Source: Chryseobacterium sp. SSA4.19 (GTDB lineage: Bacteria > Bacteroidota > Bacteroidia > Flavobacteriales > Weeksellaceae). From it: DNA of 64,000 bases. Location: the NCBI RefSeq assembly GCF_022601875.1, contig NZ_JAKVIP010000006.1:1-64000 (forward strand), read 5' to 3'. A model generated the notes under the pieces. The model ran no database searches. It had not been told where the DNA came from and saw nothing but the letters and a program-made list of their open reading frames with translations. The position numbers and the translations under genes are program-made. Of the stretch, positions 55,365-64,000 are shown piece after piece. Position 1 is the stretch's first letter, and each line of letters opens with the position of its first letter.

Positions 55365-55392
55365 GCGCGTCTACCAATTCCGCCACCTGGGC
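55314..55392 (-). tRNA. tRNA-Leu(CAA), phage integration site
   Basis: On the minus strand: acceptor GCCCAGG with CCTGGGT, D arm GGCGGAATTGGTAGACGC, anticodon stem CTGGT/ACCAG with loop CTCAAAC (anticodon CAA), a short variable arm, and T arm CCGGTTCGATCCCGG, discriminator A, CCA not encoded. The 3' part lies in the phage repeat, so the gene is rebuilt after integration. Confidence 0.93.
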
Positions 55393-55467
55393 TGGTGTTC
55401 ATGTTTTAAATTGGTGTGCAAATATAAAAACTTTAATCAATATTAGAAAGCTTTTGTGAAGAAAATT

Positions 55468-56235
55468 TTAAAAATTAATTTCCAGACCGTCATAGGCAAG
55501 ATGCATTCCTTGCGGAAGCAGCTTATCCTCAACATCATGCAATCCCAAATGATGGCTGATATGGGTTAAAAACATTTTTTCAGGTTTCAGTTCTTCAAAT
55601 AAGGCAATGACATCAGGAAGAATGAAATGCGCAGGATGCGGATCAAATTTTCTGATGCAGTTGACGATCAATACATCGAGGTTCTTAAGCTTTTCTTTTT
55701 CCGAATCAGAGATAAAGCCTGCGTCGGTAATATAAGCCAGCTGTTTAAATTTATACCCCAAAGCAGTTATTTGATAGTGAACTACTTCTACGGGAGTAAT
55801 TTCTGTATCCAGTACCGCAAACGGCCTATTATCAATATTATGAAGGTCAAAAGCGGGGGCTCCGGGATACCTCACGTCGGCAAAAGCATACGGGAAACGT
55901 TTTTTTACCTCATTTCCAACCCTCATGGAGCAGTAAAGCGGCATGTTTTCTCCGCTCTTGAAAATTAAAGGGCGCATATCATCCAGTCCGATAACGTGGT
56001 CATTATGTTCATGGGTAAGAAGGGTCAGGTCTACGGTATTTTCATGATTCGCCAACATCTGCTGCCTGAAATCCGGACCGCAGTCGATCAGTATTTTCCT
56101 GTGCTCTTCCGTAGTCACCATTACAGAAGACCGGAGACGGCTGTCTTTGGGGTTTTCTGATGTGCAGACTTCGCAGGTGCAGCCGATTACAGGCACGCCC
56201 TGGGAAGTTCCCGTTCCTAAAAATTTCAACTTCAT
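55468..56235 (-). CDS. MBL-fold metal-dependent hydrolase, PhnP-like
   Basis: The product has 255 residues. GTGTSQGVPVIGCTCEVC near the N-terminus gives the Cys-rich zinc site of the PhnP branch, followed by LTHEHNDHVIGLDD (HxHxDH, about 73-80) and HISHHLGLHDV near the end. PhnP hydrolyses cyclic ribose phosphates; other relatives act on different phosphodiesters, so the substrate is open. It is the first host gene right of the prophage. Confidence 0.82.
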   Translation of the reverse strand: MKLKFLGTGTSQGVPVIGCTCEVCTSENPKDSRLRSSVMVTTEEHRKILIDCGPDFRQQMLANHENTVDLTLLTHEHNDHVIGLDDMRPLIFKSGENMPLYCSMRVGNEVKKRFPYAFADVRYPGAPAFDLHNIDNRPFAVLDTEITPVEVVHYQITALGYKFKQLAYITDAGFISDSEKEKLKNLDVLIVNCIRKFDPHPAHFILPDVIALFEELKPEKMFLTHISHHLGLHDVEDKLLPQGMHLAYDGLEINF

Positions 56236-56291
56236 TTTTTCTTTTCAGGTTGGTTTAATTTTGGTAAATTTACGAAAAATTTAATGTCCTA

Positions 56292-57719
56292 ATGTATCAG
56301 AAATTAACTCCTAAACAAAAAGCATTAACAATTAATCTAGATCCTACTATTTATGGTACTTTCGCGGAAATTGGAGCAGGGCAGGAGACTGTTCGGCACT
56401 TTTTTAGAGCAGGAGGAGCTTCAGGTACAATCGCTAAGGCCATGTCAGCCTACGACAAAGATTTCAGTGATGCAATTTACGGGAAAGAGGTAAAAAACAG
56501 GTATGTCACCCAAAACAGGCTCCGTAAAATGCTTCGTTATGAAGTATCCCTTATTGAAGAAAGAATTTCCAGAGAAAACAATCCCAACAGAAAGTTTTTT
56601 TCTTATGCCAATACTGTTACCACCATTAATTTTGATAAGACGGTCAAAGGCCATGGCTGGGTCGGGATCCGTTTTCAGGTGAAAGAAAATGAAGGCTACA
56701 ATGAGATTGTTATCCATGTTAAATTTAAAGAGAACGATGCTACTTTACAGCAGGAAACCTTGGGGAATCTTGGGGTAAACCTCATCTTCGGGGCATTCCA
56801 TTATTATGATAATCCGAGGAATTTAATCGAATCCCTGTATGATGATGTTGCTAAGGACAATCTTGAAATCGATATGATTGATTTCAGCGGGCCGGGATTT
56901 GAATATGTCGATAACAGGCTAATGTCTCTGCAGCTGGTGAAGCACGGGATGACCGATGCTGTAATTTTCAATTCTGAAGGCAATAATATGCTTCCTGCAG
57001 ATATCTTATACAAAAAAAATATTTTTGCAGTAAGAGGAAGTTTCAGGCCGGTAACCAAAGTGAATATTGACATGCTGAAAAACGGGATGGAGATGTTCCT
57101 GAAAGATGCTATATGCACACAGGAAGATACGGAGGTTCTTATTGAAATTACCATCTCGAACCTGAGAGCAGACGGAGATATTGATGAAAGGGATTTCCTG
57201 GACAGGGTAGATGTTCTGGGAAGATTAGGATATACAGTAATCATTTCAAATTATTCGGAATATTACAGGCTGATTGATTATTTTGCTTCCTATACCAACG
57301 GAAATATCGGGGTTGCCATGGGCGTTAACAACCTGCTGATGGTGTTTGATGAAAAATACTATAAAAACTTGTCAGGAGGAATTCTTGAAGCTTTCGGAAA
57401 ATTCTTCAGAAACGGAATGAGGGTATATCTGTATCCTTATAAAGATCCTGAAACCCATGAGCTGCTGGATTCTTCAACATTAAAAGTAGAAGAAAACCTG
57501 AAAGAACTGTATAAATATTTCAAACATAATGACCGTATTGTGGACATCAAGAATTACAATCCGGAATTTCTGGAAATTTATTCAAGAGATATTTTGAAAA
57601 AAATAGGGTGCAATATCACAGGCTGGGAAAACCAGTTGCCGGAAGGTGTTGCAGAAATGATCAAAGAACGCGGAATGTTCGGCTACAAAGAAGAACTTTC
57701 CTTAAAACAATTCTCTTAA
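56292..57719 (+). CDS. Conserved flavobacterial protein of unknown function
   Basis: The product has 475 residues and is soluble. It begins MYQKLTPKQKALTINLDPTI, with GAGQETVRHFFRAGGASGTI close behind. I recall such proteins being auto-annotated in flavobacteria as nicotinate-nucleotide adenylyltransferase, but I see no HxGH-type nucleotidyltransferase motif here, so that name is not supported by the sequence. Its start is 56 bases from the divergent MBL gene, and the next gene follows after 12 bases, probably in one operon. Confidence 0.6.
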   Translation: MYQKLTPKQKALTINLDPTIYGTFAEIGAGQETVRHFFRAGGASGTIAKAMSAYDKDFSDAIYGKEVKNRYVTQNRLRKMLRYEVSLIEERISRENNPNRKFFSYANTVTTINFDKTVKGHGWVGIRFQVKENEGYNEIVIHVKFKENDATLQQETLGNLGVNLIFGAFHYYDNPRNLIESLYDDVAKDNLEIDMIDFSGPGFEYVDNRLMSLQLVKHGMTDAVIFNSEGNNMLPADILYKKNIFAVRGSFRPVTKVNIDMLKNGMEMFLKDAICTQEDTEVLIEITISNLRADGDIDERDFLDRVDVLGRLGYTVIISNYSEYYRLIDYFASYTNGNIGVAMGVNNLLMVFDEKYYKNLSGGILEAFGKFFRNGMRVYLYPYKDPETHELLDSSTLKVEENLKELYKYFKHNDRIVDIKNYNPEFLEIYSRDILKKIGCNITGWENQLPEGVAEMIKERGMFGYKEELSLKQFS

Positions 57720-57731
57720 AAAAAATATACA

Positions 57732-58181
57732 ATGTCAGAATTAAAAAAAAGGCTTTTATCAATCCTTGAAAGTCCTAAACACAATACAGAAGAAAAACTT
57801 GAGAAAGTATGCCACCTTTTAGACCAGGAGGTTTCCTATTTTAACTGGACGGGTTTTTACTTTAAAAATGGGGATAAGGACGAATTGAAGCTAGGGCCTT
57901 ACGTGGGAGCACCAACAGATCACACAATTATTCCTTACGGAAAAGGTATTTGCGGGCAGGTAGCGGTTTCCAATGAAACATTTGTTGTGCCGGATGTAAA
58001 GGAAGAGAGCAATTACCTGAGCTGTTCTATTGATACCAAGGCTGAAATTGTAGTCCCTATCTTTAAAGATGGACAGAATATCGGACAAATTGATATTGAT
58101 TCCCATACGGTAGATCCTTTCACTGCAGAAGACAAAGAATTACTGGAATGGCTTTGTAATGAGGTGTCTAAGATTTTATAA
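57732..58181 (+). CDS. Free methionine-(R)-sulfoxide reductase, GAF domain
   Basis: The product has 149 residues, a single GAF domain. FNWTGFYF, LGPYVGAPTDHTIIPYGKGICGQVA (read LGPYVGA, GKGICGQVA) and NYLSCS with INIGQIDIDSH carry the family pattern, with the active cysteines in GICG and LSCS. It reduces oxidised free methionine in the cytoplasm. A terminator follows. Confidence 0.85.
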   Translation: MSELKKRLLSILESPKHNTEEKLEKVCHLLDQEVSYFNWTGFYFKNGDKDELKLGPYVGAPTDHTIIPYGKGICGQVAVSNETFVVPDVKEESNYLSCSIDTKAEIVVPIFKDGQNIGQIDIDSHTVDPFTAEDKELLEWLCNEVSKIL

Positions 58182-58204
58182 TTGAATTTATAAAAATAAA
58201 ATAT

Positions 58205-58235
58205 AAACTCCGGTTCTATTGAAGCGGAGTTTTTT
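58205..58235 (+). terminator. Terminator after the GAF-domain gene
   Basis: AAACTCCG (58205-58212) pairs with CGGAGTTT (58225-58232), followed by further T. It ends the 56292-58181 operon. Confidence 0.75.
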
Positions 58236-58329
58236 GTATTAAGTGGGTCAATAGGAATGGGCTTTAGCCTAGTCTAAAAATTCCACCATAAAATTGTCTT
58301 TAGCTTAAACTTATTAATAATATTCAGAA

Positions 58330-59064
58330 TTAAATTTTAATCGATTCAACCTCAGCAATCAACTCCTTAAAATAATCTTCACATTTCGCAAGATGCGTTC
58401 CGTACCATGAAAATGCTTCGCCGTCTACGATCATAATTTTTTTATCAGGATAAAATGCTTTCAGCTCTTCAATATGCTTTTCTTTAAAAGGGAATGGTTC
58501 GGAAGACAGCATGATCAGGTCAGCATCAGCCAAGTCCTCAGTCTGGATTTCGGGATAGCGGATTCTGTCTTTAAAAATATTTTCAAAACCGATTTCTTCA
58601 AGGATTTTATGGATAAAGGTATCTGAACCGATGGTCATATAAGGGTTGTTCCAGATGAGGTAAGCAACTTTGATCTTGGAGCTGATTTTTGCCTGAAGAA
58701 CCTCATAAATTTTTAAATTGAAAAGCTGTGCTTTATCTTCCTTATTAAGAAGAGTGCCCAAGTGTTTAAGCAGATAATAATTGTCTTCGATATTTTCAAC
58801 ATTGGTTACGATTACCTTATAATCATCCATCAACGCTTCTACCTGCTCCTTAATATTCTCTTCTTTATTAGCCAGAATAAGGTCGGGCTGTAGAGATTTA
58901 ATTTTATCAATATTAATGTTTTTCGTCCCGCCGATAATGGATATGTTTTTTACCTTTTCTTCAGGATGAATACAGAATTTGGTTCTTCCGATCACTTCAT
59001 TTTCAGTTAAGCCCAAATCAAATAATACCTCAGTAATTGAGGGAACCAGAGAAACAACTTTCAT
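58330..59064 (-). CDS. Helical-backbone metal receptor, BtuF/FepB-like
   Basis: The product has 244 residues. MKVVSLVPSITEVLFDLGL, GRTKFCIHP and IKSLQPDLILANKEEN are typical of periplasmic-binding-protein-like cobalamin or iron-complex receptors. No signal peptide precedes the domain, so the protein may be cytoplasmic or use another route. It lies 26 bases downstream of mgtE on the same strand. Confidence 0.75.
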   Translation of the reverse strand: MKVVSLVPSITEVLFDLGLTENEVIGRTKFCIHPEEKVKNISIIGGTKNINIDKIKSLQPDLILANKEENIKEQVEALMDDYKVIVTNVENIEDNYYLLKHLGTLLNKEDKAQLFNLKIYEVLQAKISSKIKVAYLIWNNPYMTIGSDTFIHKILEEIGFENIFKDRIRYPEIQTEDLADADLIMLSSEPFPFKEKHIEELKAFYPDKKIMIVDGEAFSWYGTHLAKCEDYFKELIAEVESIKI

Positions 59065-59090
59065 AATCGTATTTTAGAGGTGCTCTAAAA

Positions 59091-60413
59091 TTACAAAAGT
59101 TTACCCGTTAAGAAAAGGCCCGCTACGGAAAAATAAATAATTAAACCGGTAACATCTACGAGCGTTGCCACAAAAGGGGCAGAAGAAGTGGCCGGATCGA
59201 GCTTTAATTTTTTAAGGATAAAAGGCACCATAGAGCCTGAAAGTGTTCCCCACAACACAATCATTACCAGAGAAACGCCTACGCTTAGCCCTACATACGT
59301 CCAGTGAATGCCGTAATCGAAAAGGCCTGCTTTATGCCAGACCATAATTCTTAAAAAACCAATGATCCCTAAGATTCCGCCGAGGAAAAGTCCTGTGAAA
59401 ATTTCTTTTTTCATCACATACCACCAGTCTTTCAGACCGATTTCCTGAAGGGCCATTGCCCTGATGATCAGTGTAGCAGCCTGCGAACCTGAATTTCCGC
59501 CGCTAGAAATAATCAAAGGTACAAATAAAGCCAGAACAACCGCTTTCTGGATCTCGTCTTCAAAATAGCCCATTGCAGAAGCGGTGAGCATTTCAGAGAA
59601 AAAAAGGATAATCAGCCACATACCTCTTTTTTTCACCATTTCAATCAGTGAAGTTTGTGTATATGGATCATCCAGGGCTTCCAGACCTCCGAATTTCTGG
59701 ATATCTTCCGTATTCTGATGTTCGATCTGATCCAGGATGTCGTCAATCGTTACAATGCCTACCAGAACGCCGGCTTCAGTAACAATCGGGAGTGCCGCTC
59801 TGTCATATTTTTCAAAATACTGAACAGCATCTTCCTTAGACACCGTGGTTGCGATGGCAACAAACTGGTTATCGGTAATTTCTGAAACCAGGGTATCTTC
59901 TTCCGCAAGCAAAAGGCTTCCCAGTGCAATATCATCAATCAGGCGGTTTCTTTCATCCACCACATACAGATAGTTCATGGTTTCCACCTTGCTTCCTACT
60001 TTTTTAATCTGCTGAAGGCATCTTTTAATTGTCCATTCTTTACGGATCTGGATATAATAAGGCGTCATCAGACGTGCAATGGAATCGGAATCATAGCCCA
60101 GCAGTTTTAAGGCAATCCTTCTTTCCTGGGGATTGAGATGGTTGATAGAATATTTGATAAGCTCGTCAGGGAAATCCTCGAACAGCGCAGTCCGGTCATC
60201 CGGGGTCATCGCATTCAGGATCTCTGAAACCTCATCGCTTCCGATACTCCGGATGGTTTCTTCCTGGAAATCAGGGTTTAGGTGAGAAAAAACGTCAGCT
60301 TTGTATTCTTTCGGAACTTTCAGAAACGCCAGAAGCCTCTCATCAGCGTGTAGTTCACTGAGAGTTTCGGCAATATCGGCTGGATTGAAGGTCAGTTCGT
60401 CTCTGGAATTCAA
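59091..60413 (-). CDS. mgtE: Magnesium transporter MgtE
   Basis: The product has 440 residues in the usual order: N-terminal helical domain ([20 protein letters not shown]), two CBS domains (about 125-240), then five membrane helices with [20 protein letters not shown] and [19 protein letters not shown] as pore-forming conserved segments. It imports Mg2+ and is gated by the cytosolic domain. This is an ordinary host gene. Confidence 0.93.
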   Translation of the reverse strand: MNSRDELTFNPADIAETLSELHADERLLAFLKVPKEYKADVFSHLNPDFQEETIRSIGSDEVSEILNAMTPDDRTALFEDFPDELIKYSINHLNPQERRIALKLLGYDSDSIARLMTPYYIQIRKEWTIKRCLQQIKKVGSKVETMNYLYVVDERNRLIDDIALGSLLLAEEDTLVSEITDNQFVAIATTVSKEDAVQYFEKYDRAALPIVTEAGVLVGIVTIDDILDQIEHQNTEDIQKFGGLEALDDPYTQTSLIEMVKKRGMWLIILFFSEMLTASAMGYFEDEIQKAVVLALFVPLIISSGGNSGSQAATLIIRAMALQEIGLKDWWYVMKKEIFTGLFLGGILGIIGFLRIMVWHKAGLFDYGIHWTYVGLSVGVSLVMIVLWGTLSGSMVPFILKKLKLDPATSSAPFVATLVDVTGLIIYFSVAGLFLTGKLL

Positions 60414-60513
60414 AACGTAATTTTTTAGATATGCAAAAATAATTCAAATTTTTAAGACTGACCAGTGAACCGTAAAATTTAAGGATTTATTAAATTTCAA
60501 AAGTTATTACAAC

Positions 60514-60543
60514 AATAAAAAACATCTGCAAGAAATGCAGATG
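60514..60543 (-). terminator. Terminator in the 319-base gap before mgtE
   Basis: CATCTGCA (60523-60530) pairs with TGCAGATG (60536-60543), and on the minus strand a T-rich run follows. It ends transcription from the 60733-61281 gene. The rest of the gap 60414-60732 is AT-rich, and I see nothing further in it. Confidence 0.7.
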
Positions 60544-60732
60544 CCTGAAGAAGTTTGTTTGAGATAGGTTGAATGAATTGTTATACTAAATTAATAAAAT
60601 AATTTATATTATTCACGTTTTTGTGATTTTAAATAATAAAATTAAATGTAATGCATAATATTTTTAAAATACGCTTTGAAATACCGATAAAACAGTAGAT
60701 AAAATTATTCTAGATAACGAGTGTCAACAGGA

Positions 60733-61281
60733 TTAAAACCCCACTTCCGATGAAGGCTTTATTTTCCGTAATTGTTTCAGTATATCTTTAATGGCTCCGT
60801 GGGTTCCGATTTTTACAGAGTTCGTGGTAGAGCCCAGAAGCCGCATATTCTTTTTATACGTATCATAATCGCTTTCGGTGAGAAGATTTCCTTCGGCATC
60901 AAAAAGTTTCATGCTGACAATAACCTGGTTGGAGAAAACATATTTGCCGATCCCTACTTTAAAATATTTTACTTTGGGAACTACAGCAAAATCGGCATCA
61001 TTATTCATACAGTAATCAGAAATTGTCTGTTTGTCGATACTGTCAAAAGGAACCTGAACTTCGGTTTTAAGCATTTTGTTTTTCCTTTCGCTTAAATTAT
61101 CTGAAACGGCACTGAAGAAGGCGGTATTGGTAGGCTCCTTGATCTCTTCGATGTCAGGATCCACCTGGGGATTGAAGTACAGGACTTTCCGAACTCCATG
61201 ATCATTTTTTTTCTGTGCTTTCACAGAAATGCCTGTAAAAAGAATAGCAGTAAAGGTGGCAAAGATTATAAATTTTCTCAT
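60733..61281 (-). CDS. Exported protein of unknown function
   Basis: The product has 182 residues from ATG at 61281, chosen because MRKFIIFATFTAILFTGISV then KAQ is a clean signal peptide; the longer frame adds six residues before it. The mature part is alpha-beta (PFDSIDKQTISDYCMNNDAD, VVPKVKYFKVGIGKYVF). No family is recognised. Confidence 0.6.
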   Translation of the reverse strand: MRKFIIFATFTAILFTGISVKAQKKNDHGVRKVLYFNPQVDPDIEEIKEPTNTAFFSAVSDNLSERKNKMLKTEVQVPFDSIDKQTISDYCMNNDADFAVVPKVKYFKVGIGKYVFSNQVIVSMKLFDAEGNLLTESDYDTYKKNMRLLGSTTNSVKIGTHGAIKDILKQLRKIKPSSEVGF

Positions 61282-61461
61282 CACTAATAGGGTATGCAAA
61301 ATTACTGCCTTTTAACCTGAAAAAAATATTTTTTTAAGAAATAATTAACATTTTTTTCTATCAATTTTGATTTATGAAATCGATAATGTTTTCAAAGCCC
61401 AGATTTAATAAAACAGCAACCTGAAAACAAGTTGCTGTAAATAATGTAAAGGTTCTGGAAC

Positions 61462-63570
61462 TTACCAAACCAACGGTTCCGATTCTTTTGGAAATACATA
61501 CCGTTTTTTATCTTCAACCGACATATTGGTGATTAAGTAAGGGTCAACACGGCCTGTTGTATTCTCCTCCGGTATGGCGGGCATATCTTTTCTGAATTTT
61601 AAAACAATTACCTGTCCTGAATGGGTCCCTACCAAAAGCTCTGTACGGTCTGCAGAAAAATCCATACTCGTTACCGTGCCTCCGATGTGAATATAAACCG
61701 GAGCATTAGTATGAGCCCATTTTACCCAAATATAACCGTCATTACAGCCGAGAAAAAATCCGATTCCGGAATCAAGCATGCTGAAGATCCACTTTTGATC
61801 GTCTAAAACATAAATCGATTCGCTGTCAAGATCCCATCCCGAAGCGCGGAGTCCTTCAATTTCATCTACAAAAGCAACAAGAGATCCGCTCTGGTTAAAG
61901 TGGCAGGAGCCTAAAGCCAGCAGAGGGCCAACTTCGTTTCTGTAATTAAAACAGGCAATATTGGGATAGGATGAGCGGGGTTCTATGGTCGCGGTCTGCT
62001 GGTACTTGCCGTCTTTCAAAACCAAAACAATATGCGAGCTGTCCTGTGAGCCGACGGCAATGTATTTACCGTCAGGTGAAACAGCTGCGTGAGGATAGTC
62101 GAGATATTCATAATCAGGTGCTTTAGGCTTTTCTTCTTCCTCTTCTTCATCTTTCACACCGAGAATTTTTTTGGCAAAGTCAACCGCTTCTGTAAGATGT
62201 TTGTGCTCGTCCAGGAAACTCCAGATTTGGAAATCGTGAAGATCAAGAAGTTTTTCCAGGTTTTCTTCAGTAGCAGATGCTGAAGTTTCCTGATTAATTT
62301 GAGAAGCGGAAAAAGCATTAAAGTAAAGCAATCTCATCAGGTCTTCCTTGTGGTTTTCGGCAATTTTACTGGTCAAAGCTTTTTCGGATTCTTTTAAAAG
62401 ATTATTCCAGTCTTTGTTTTCAAACATATGATCAAGAACCGACATCTGCTGTACAAGTTCTGAAGCTTCAGCATTGCTGATATAAGGTTCCTGAACCTCC
62501 CGGCCCTCCTTATCATAATAATATTCTTCCACGCAGTAGCCACCCTTAATGACCTGAACCGTTTCGTAAACATTTTCTCCTGCATTTCTGTAAGGATACT
62601 GTTCCATGGTCGGGTTGTCACTTTTGTACCAGCTGATTTTTCCGCTGGGCTGGCCATTTACATATACGCCTTTTCTTGAGGGGGTTCCGTCGGGATGAAA
62701 GCGGGTAAATGAAAAAACGTTTTCGTCTTCACCATGAAATTCAGTCTCGCAGCACAGGTGTCCGTTGGGAGCGAGCCACCATCTCCACTTACCGACATTG
62801 TTCCCCCTGGCATTTTTTTCACCGAGTTCCCATTCGTTTTCACCGGCATTCCATTTTGCTTCGGCAGGAACGGTCTCAGGTTTCTCCGGTCCGTCGCTGT
62901 TGTCTGTATCATCGTCATAGCCTATAATCCCTCCGTGAATGAGTTCGAAACCATTTTCGTTGATCAGGAATATTCCGAAGTGCGTGACGAGAATCACACT
63001 GTTTCCGTCGGGAAGAACCTCCACGCCCTCATACATCAGATACTGAAGTTGGGTATGATTCGGAAGAGAAAACGTCCGGATGATCTTTCCATCCCAGCCT
63101 TCATGTACATCGATCCGGGTTTCATAGACTTTTGCGAAATATTTTTTGTCATGGCTGAATCCGAATCCGAACAAATCTTCGATTAAAGAAATGTGGCCAT
63201 CATTGATTACATAAACTCCATCGTCTTCCCGGCAATCTCCAAATTTTACGGCAATTCTTTCATCCGGCAGAAAGGCTACCTTACGTATCTCTTCCCATCG
63301 GTTTTCTTCGTAAAGAACGTCTTTCAGGGGATCGTTGTCAGGCGGGAATAATTCTCTGAACTCATTATATTTGCCTGCCGCATTATATTCTGCCAGTTTT
63401 TCCAGTACAAATTCAGCCATATCTTTACGCGTTTCTTCCGGACACGGTTCCGGAGGCTGCTCATTTTTAAGATACAGGGTATCAATCCAGTTGTTAATGG
63501 CTGATTTTGTTTCTTTTCCTTCGTTAATCCATCTTTCTGAAGCTTTTTTAATTTCCTCGTTCATATTCAT
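61462..63570 (-). CDS. Large cytoplasmic beta-propeller-like protein with MORN-like segment
   Basis: The product has 702 residues and no signal peptide. The centre (about 255-325: GKWRWWLAPNGHLCCETEFH, then FHPDGTPSRKGVYVNGQPSG) resembles MORN/YwqK-like repeats. The C-terminal part (AAVSPDGKYIAVGSQDSSHI, then VTSMDFSADRTELLVGTHSG) has WD40-type blades. An acidic run of Glu lies at about 475-481. The function is unknown. Confidence 0.6.
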   Translation of the reverse strand: MNMNEEIKKASERWINEGKETKSAINNWIDTLYLKNEQPPEPCPEETRKDMAEFVLEKLAEYNAAGKYNEFRELFPPDNDPLKDVLYEENRWEEIRKVAFLPDERIAVKFGDCREDDGVYVINDGHISLIEDLFGFGFSHDKKYFAKVYETRIDVHEGWDGKIIRTFSLPNHTQLQYLMYEGVEVLPDGNSVILVTHFGIFLINENGFELIHGGIIGYDDDTDNSDGPEKPETVPAEAKWNAGENEWELGEKNARGNNVGKWRWWLAPNGHLCCETEFHGEDENVFSFTRFHPDGTPSRKGVYVNGQPSGKISWYKSDNPTMEQYPYRNAGENVYETVQVIKGGYCVEEYYYDKEGREVQEPYISNAEASELVQQMSVLDHMFENKDWNNLLKESEKALTSKIAENHKEDLMRLLYFNAFSASQINQETSASATEENLEKLLDLHDFQIWSFLDEHKHLTEAVDFAKKILGVKDEEEEEEKPKAPDYEYLDYPHAAVSPDGKYIAVGSQDSSHIVLVLKDGKYQQTATIEPRSSYPNIACFNYRNEVGPLLALGSCHFNQSGSLVAFVDEIEGLRASGWDLDSESIYVLDDQKWIFSMLDSGIGFFLGCNDGYIWVKWAHTNAPVYIHIGGTVTSMDFSADRTELLVGTHSGQVIVLKFRKDMPAIPEENTTGRVDPYLITNMSVEDKKRYVFPKESEPLVW

Positions 63571-63774
63571 ATTTTAAATGTTTGTGCTTGTCTGGTTCAG
63601 ATAATGACCGTTTTTAAATTTCTTTTTTAGCAATCTGATTCTTTAATAATATAAAACTACTAAAATTATTTTTTTGTGGTAGCCGCTTACAGCTGAAATA
63701 TATCATTGCATGTTTTGTTAAAGGTCTTTATTAAATGACATTTTTAGAGTTGTATTGGTAAATTTCAAATTACT

Positions 63775-63805
63775 TTTTGCCGAATCAATAAATAGTTGTA
63801 CTTTT
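63775..63805 (+). promoter_or_regulatory. rpsO promoter
   Basis: TTTG (63775-63778), 19 bases, TACTTTTG (63798-63805) is an ideal Bacteroidota promoter. The start codon of rpsO lies 36 bases after the -7 box. It serves as a host reference for the phage promoters. Confidence 0.8.
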
Positions 63806-63841
63806 GCAGCCGTTACATAATAATCATTAAACAATATTGGA

Positions 63842-64000
63842 ATGTACTTAACAACAGAAAAAAAAGCAGAAATTTTCGCAAAACATGGAAAATCTGCACA
63901 AGACACAGGGACTGCTGAAGGACAGGTAGCTCTATTTACTTTCAGAATTAACCACTTATCTCAGCATTTAAAGGCTAATCGTCATGATTTCAACACGGAG
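63842..64000 (+). CDS. rpsO: 30S ribosomal protein S15, cut by the window end
   Basis: 53 residues are present. MYLTTEKKAEIFAKHGKS, then DTGTAEGQVALFTFRINHLS and HLKANRHDF, match ribosomal protein S15, which binds 16S rRNA early in small-subunit assembly. The frame is open at the right edge. Confidence 0.95.
   Translation, partial: MYLTTEKKAEIFAKHGKSAQDTGTAEGQVALFTFRINHLSQHLKANRHDFNTE

Noticed and set aside
1-64000. CRISPR array
   Set aside because: No regularly spaced direct repeats with unique spacers were found anywhere in the window.

Overview
The window is a Bacteroidota (Flavobacteriia, most likely Chryseobacterium or a close relative) chromosome carrying one complete-looking temperate phage. 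The evidence is the AT-rich sequence, promoters of the Bacteroidota type (TTG or TTTG, then about 20 bases, then TANNTTTG) and host genes (rpsO, mgtE, a free-methionine-sulfoxide reductase, a PhnP-like MBL hydrolase) that read as flavobacterial. The prophage runs from 775 to 55364 between two identical 54-bp copies of the 3' part of a tRNA-Leu(CAA) gene. The intact tRNA lies at the right end (55314-55392, minus), next to the tyrosine integrase (54067-55215, minus). Left of the prophage is the 3' part of an ISL3-type transposase.

Layout of the prophage. (1) 963-5113: leftward small genes with two small regulators, a secreted SHOCT-type protein and a tiny membrane protein; then a rightward lipoprotein and membrane protein; then a leftward repressor candidate. 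(2) 5162-5214: the immunity switch, two identical palindromic operators around a strong rightward promoter. (3) 5272-19603: early operon with a Rad50/SbcC-like ATPase, RecT, an MBL nuclease candidate, YopX, a NinB-like protein, an NdpA-like protein, a frameshifted HNH gene, a replication initiator candidate, DnaB, a C5-cytosine methyltransferase with seven internal repeats, a PD-(D/E)XK nuclease and an HNH endonuclease. (4) 19621-21049: a regulated DnaA-domain-IV-like protein, then about 1 kb without protein genes, packed with tRNA-like and stem-loop RNAs and one normal tRNA-Phe. (5) 21084-28750: small genes, a terminase small subunit with a histone H1-like tail, an adenine/N4-cytosine methyltransferase, large terminase, a metallopeptidase candidate, portal and minor head protein. 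(6) 29120-32102: an inserted leftward block of about 14 very small genes. (7) 32281-50948: scaffold, decoration, capsid, connectors, tail tube, tail chaperones, tape measure, tail tip and fibres, holin, single-molecule spanin and GH19 endolysin. The phage is a long-tailed siphovirus type. (8) 51009-54035: cargo genes, namely an AbiC-like abortive-infection membrane protein and umuDC.

How it fits together. Two regulatory circuits are visible. A 13-bp palindrome occurs twice in the immunity promoter. A different 17-bp palindrome of the form AACGTA-N5-TACGTT recurs at four promoters: the regulator at 1274, the left-end control region, the DnaA-like regulator before the RNA cluster, and the exact centre between the leftward small-gene block and the rightward morphogenesis operon. 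This suggests one phage regulator coordinating four transcription units.

The parts most worth a second look are the structured RNA cluster (20074-21049), whose tRNA-like units have hairpins inserted in the D, anticodon or variable regions, and the four-site operator network. Right of the prophage the host genes are ordinary. Gene identities come from reading the protein sequences without database search, so small phage proteins remain unassigned.
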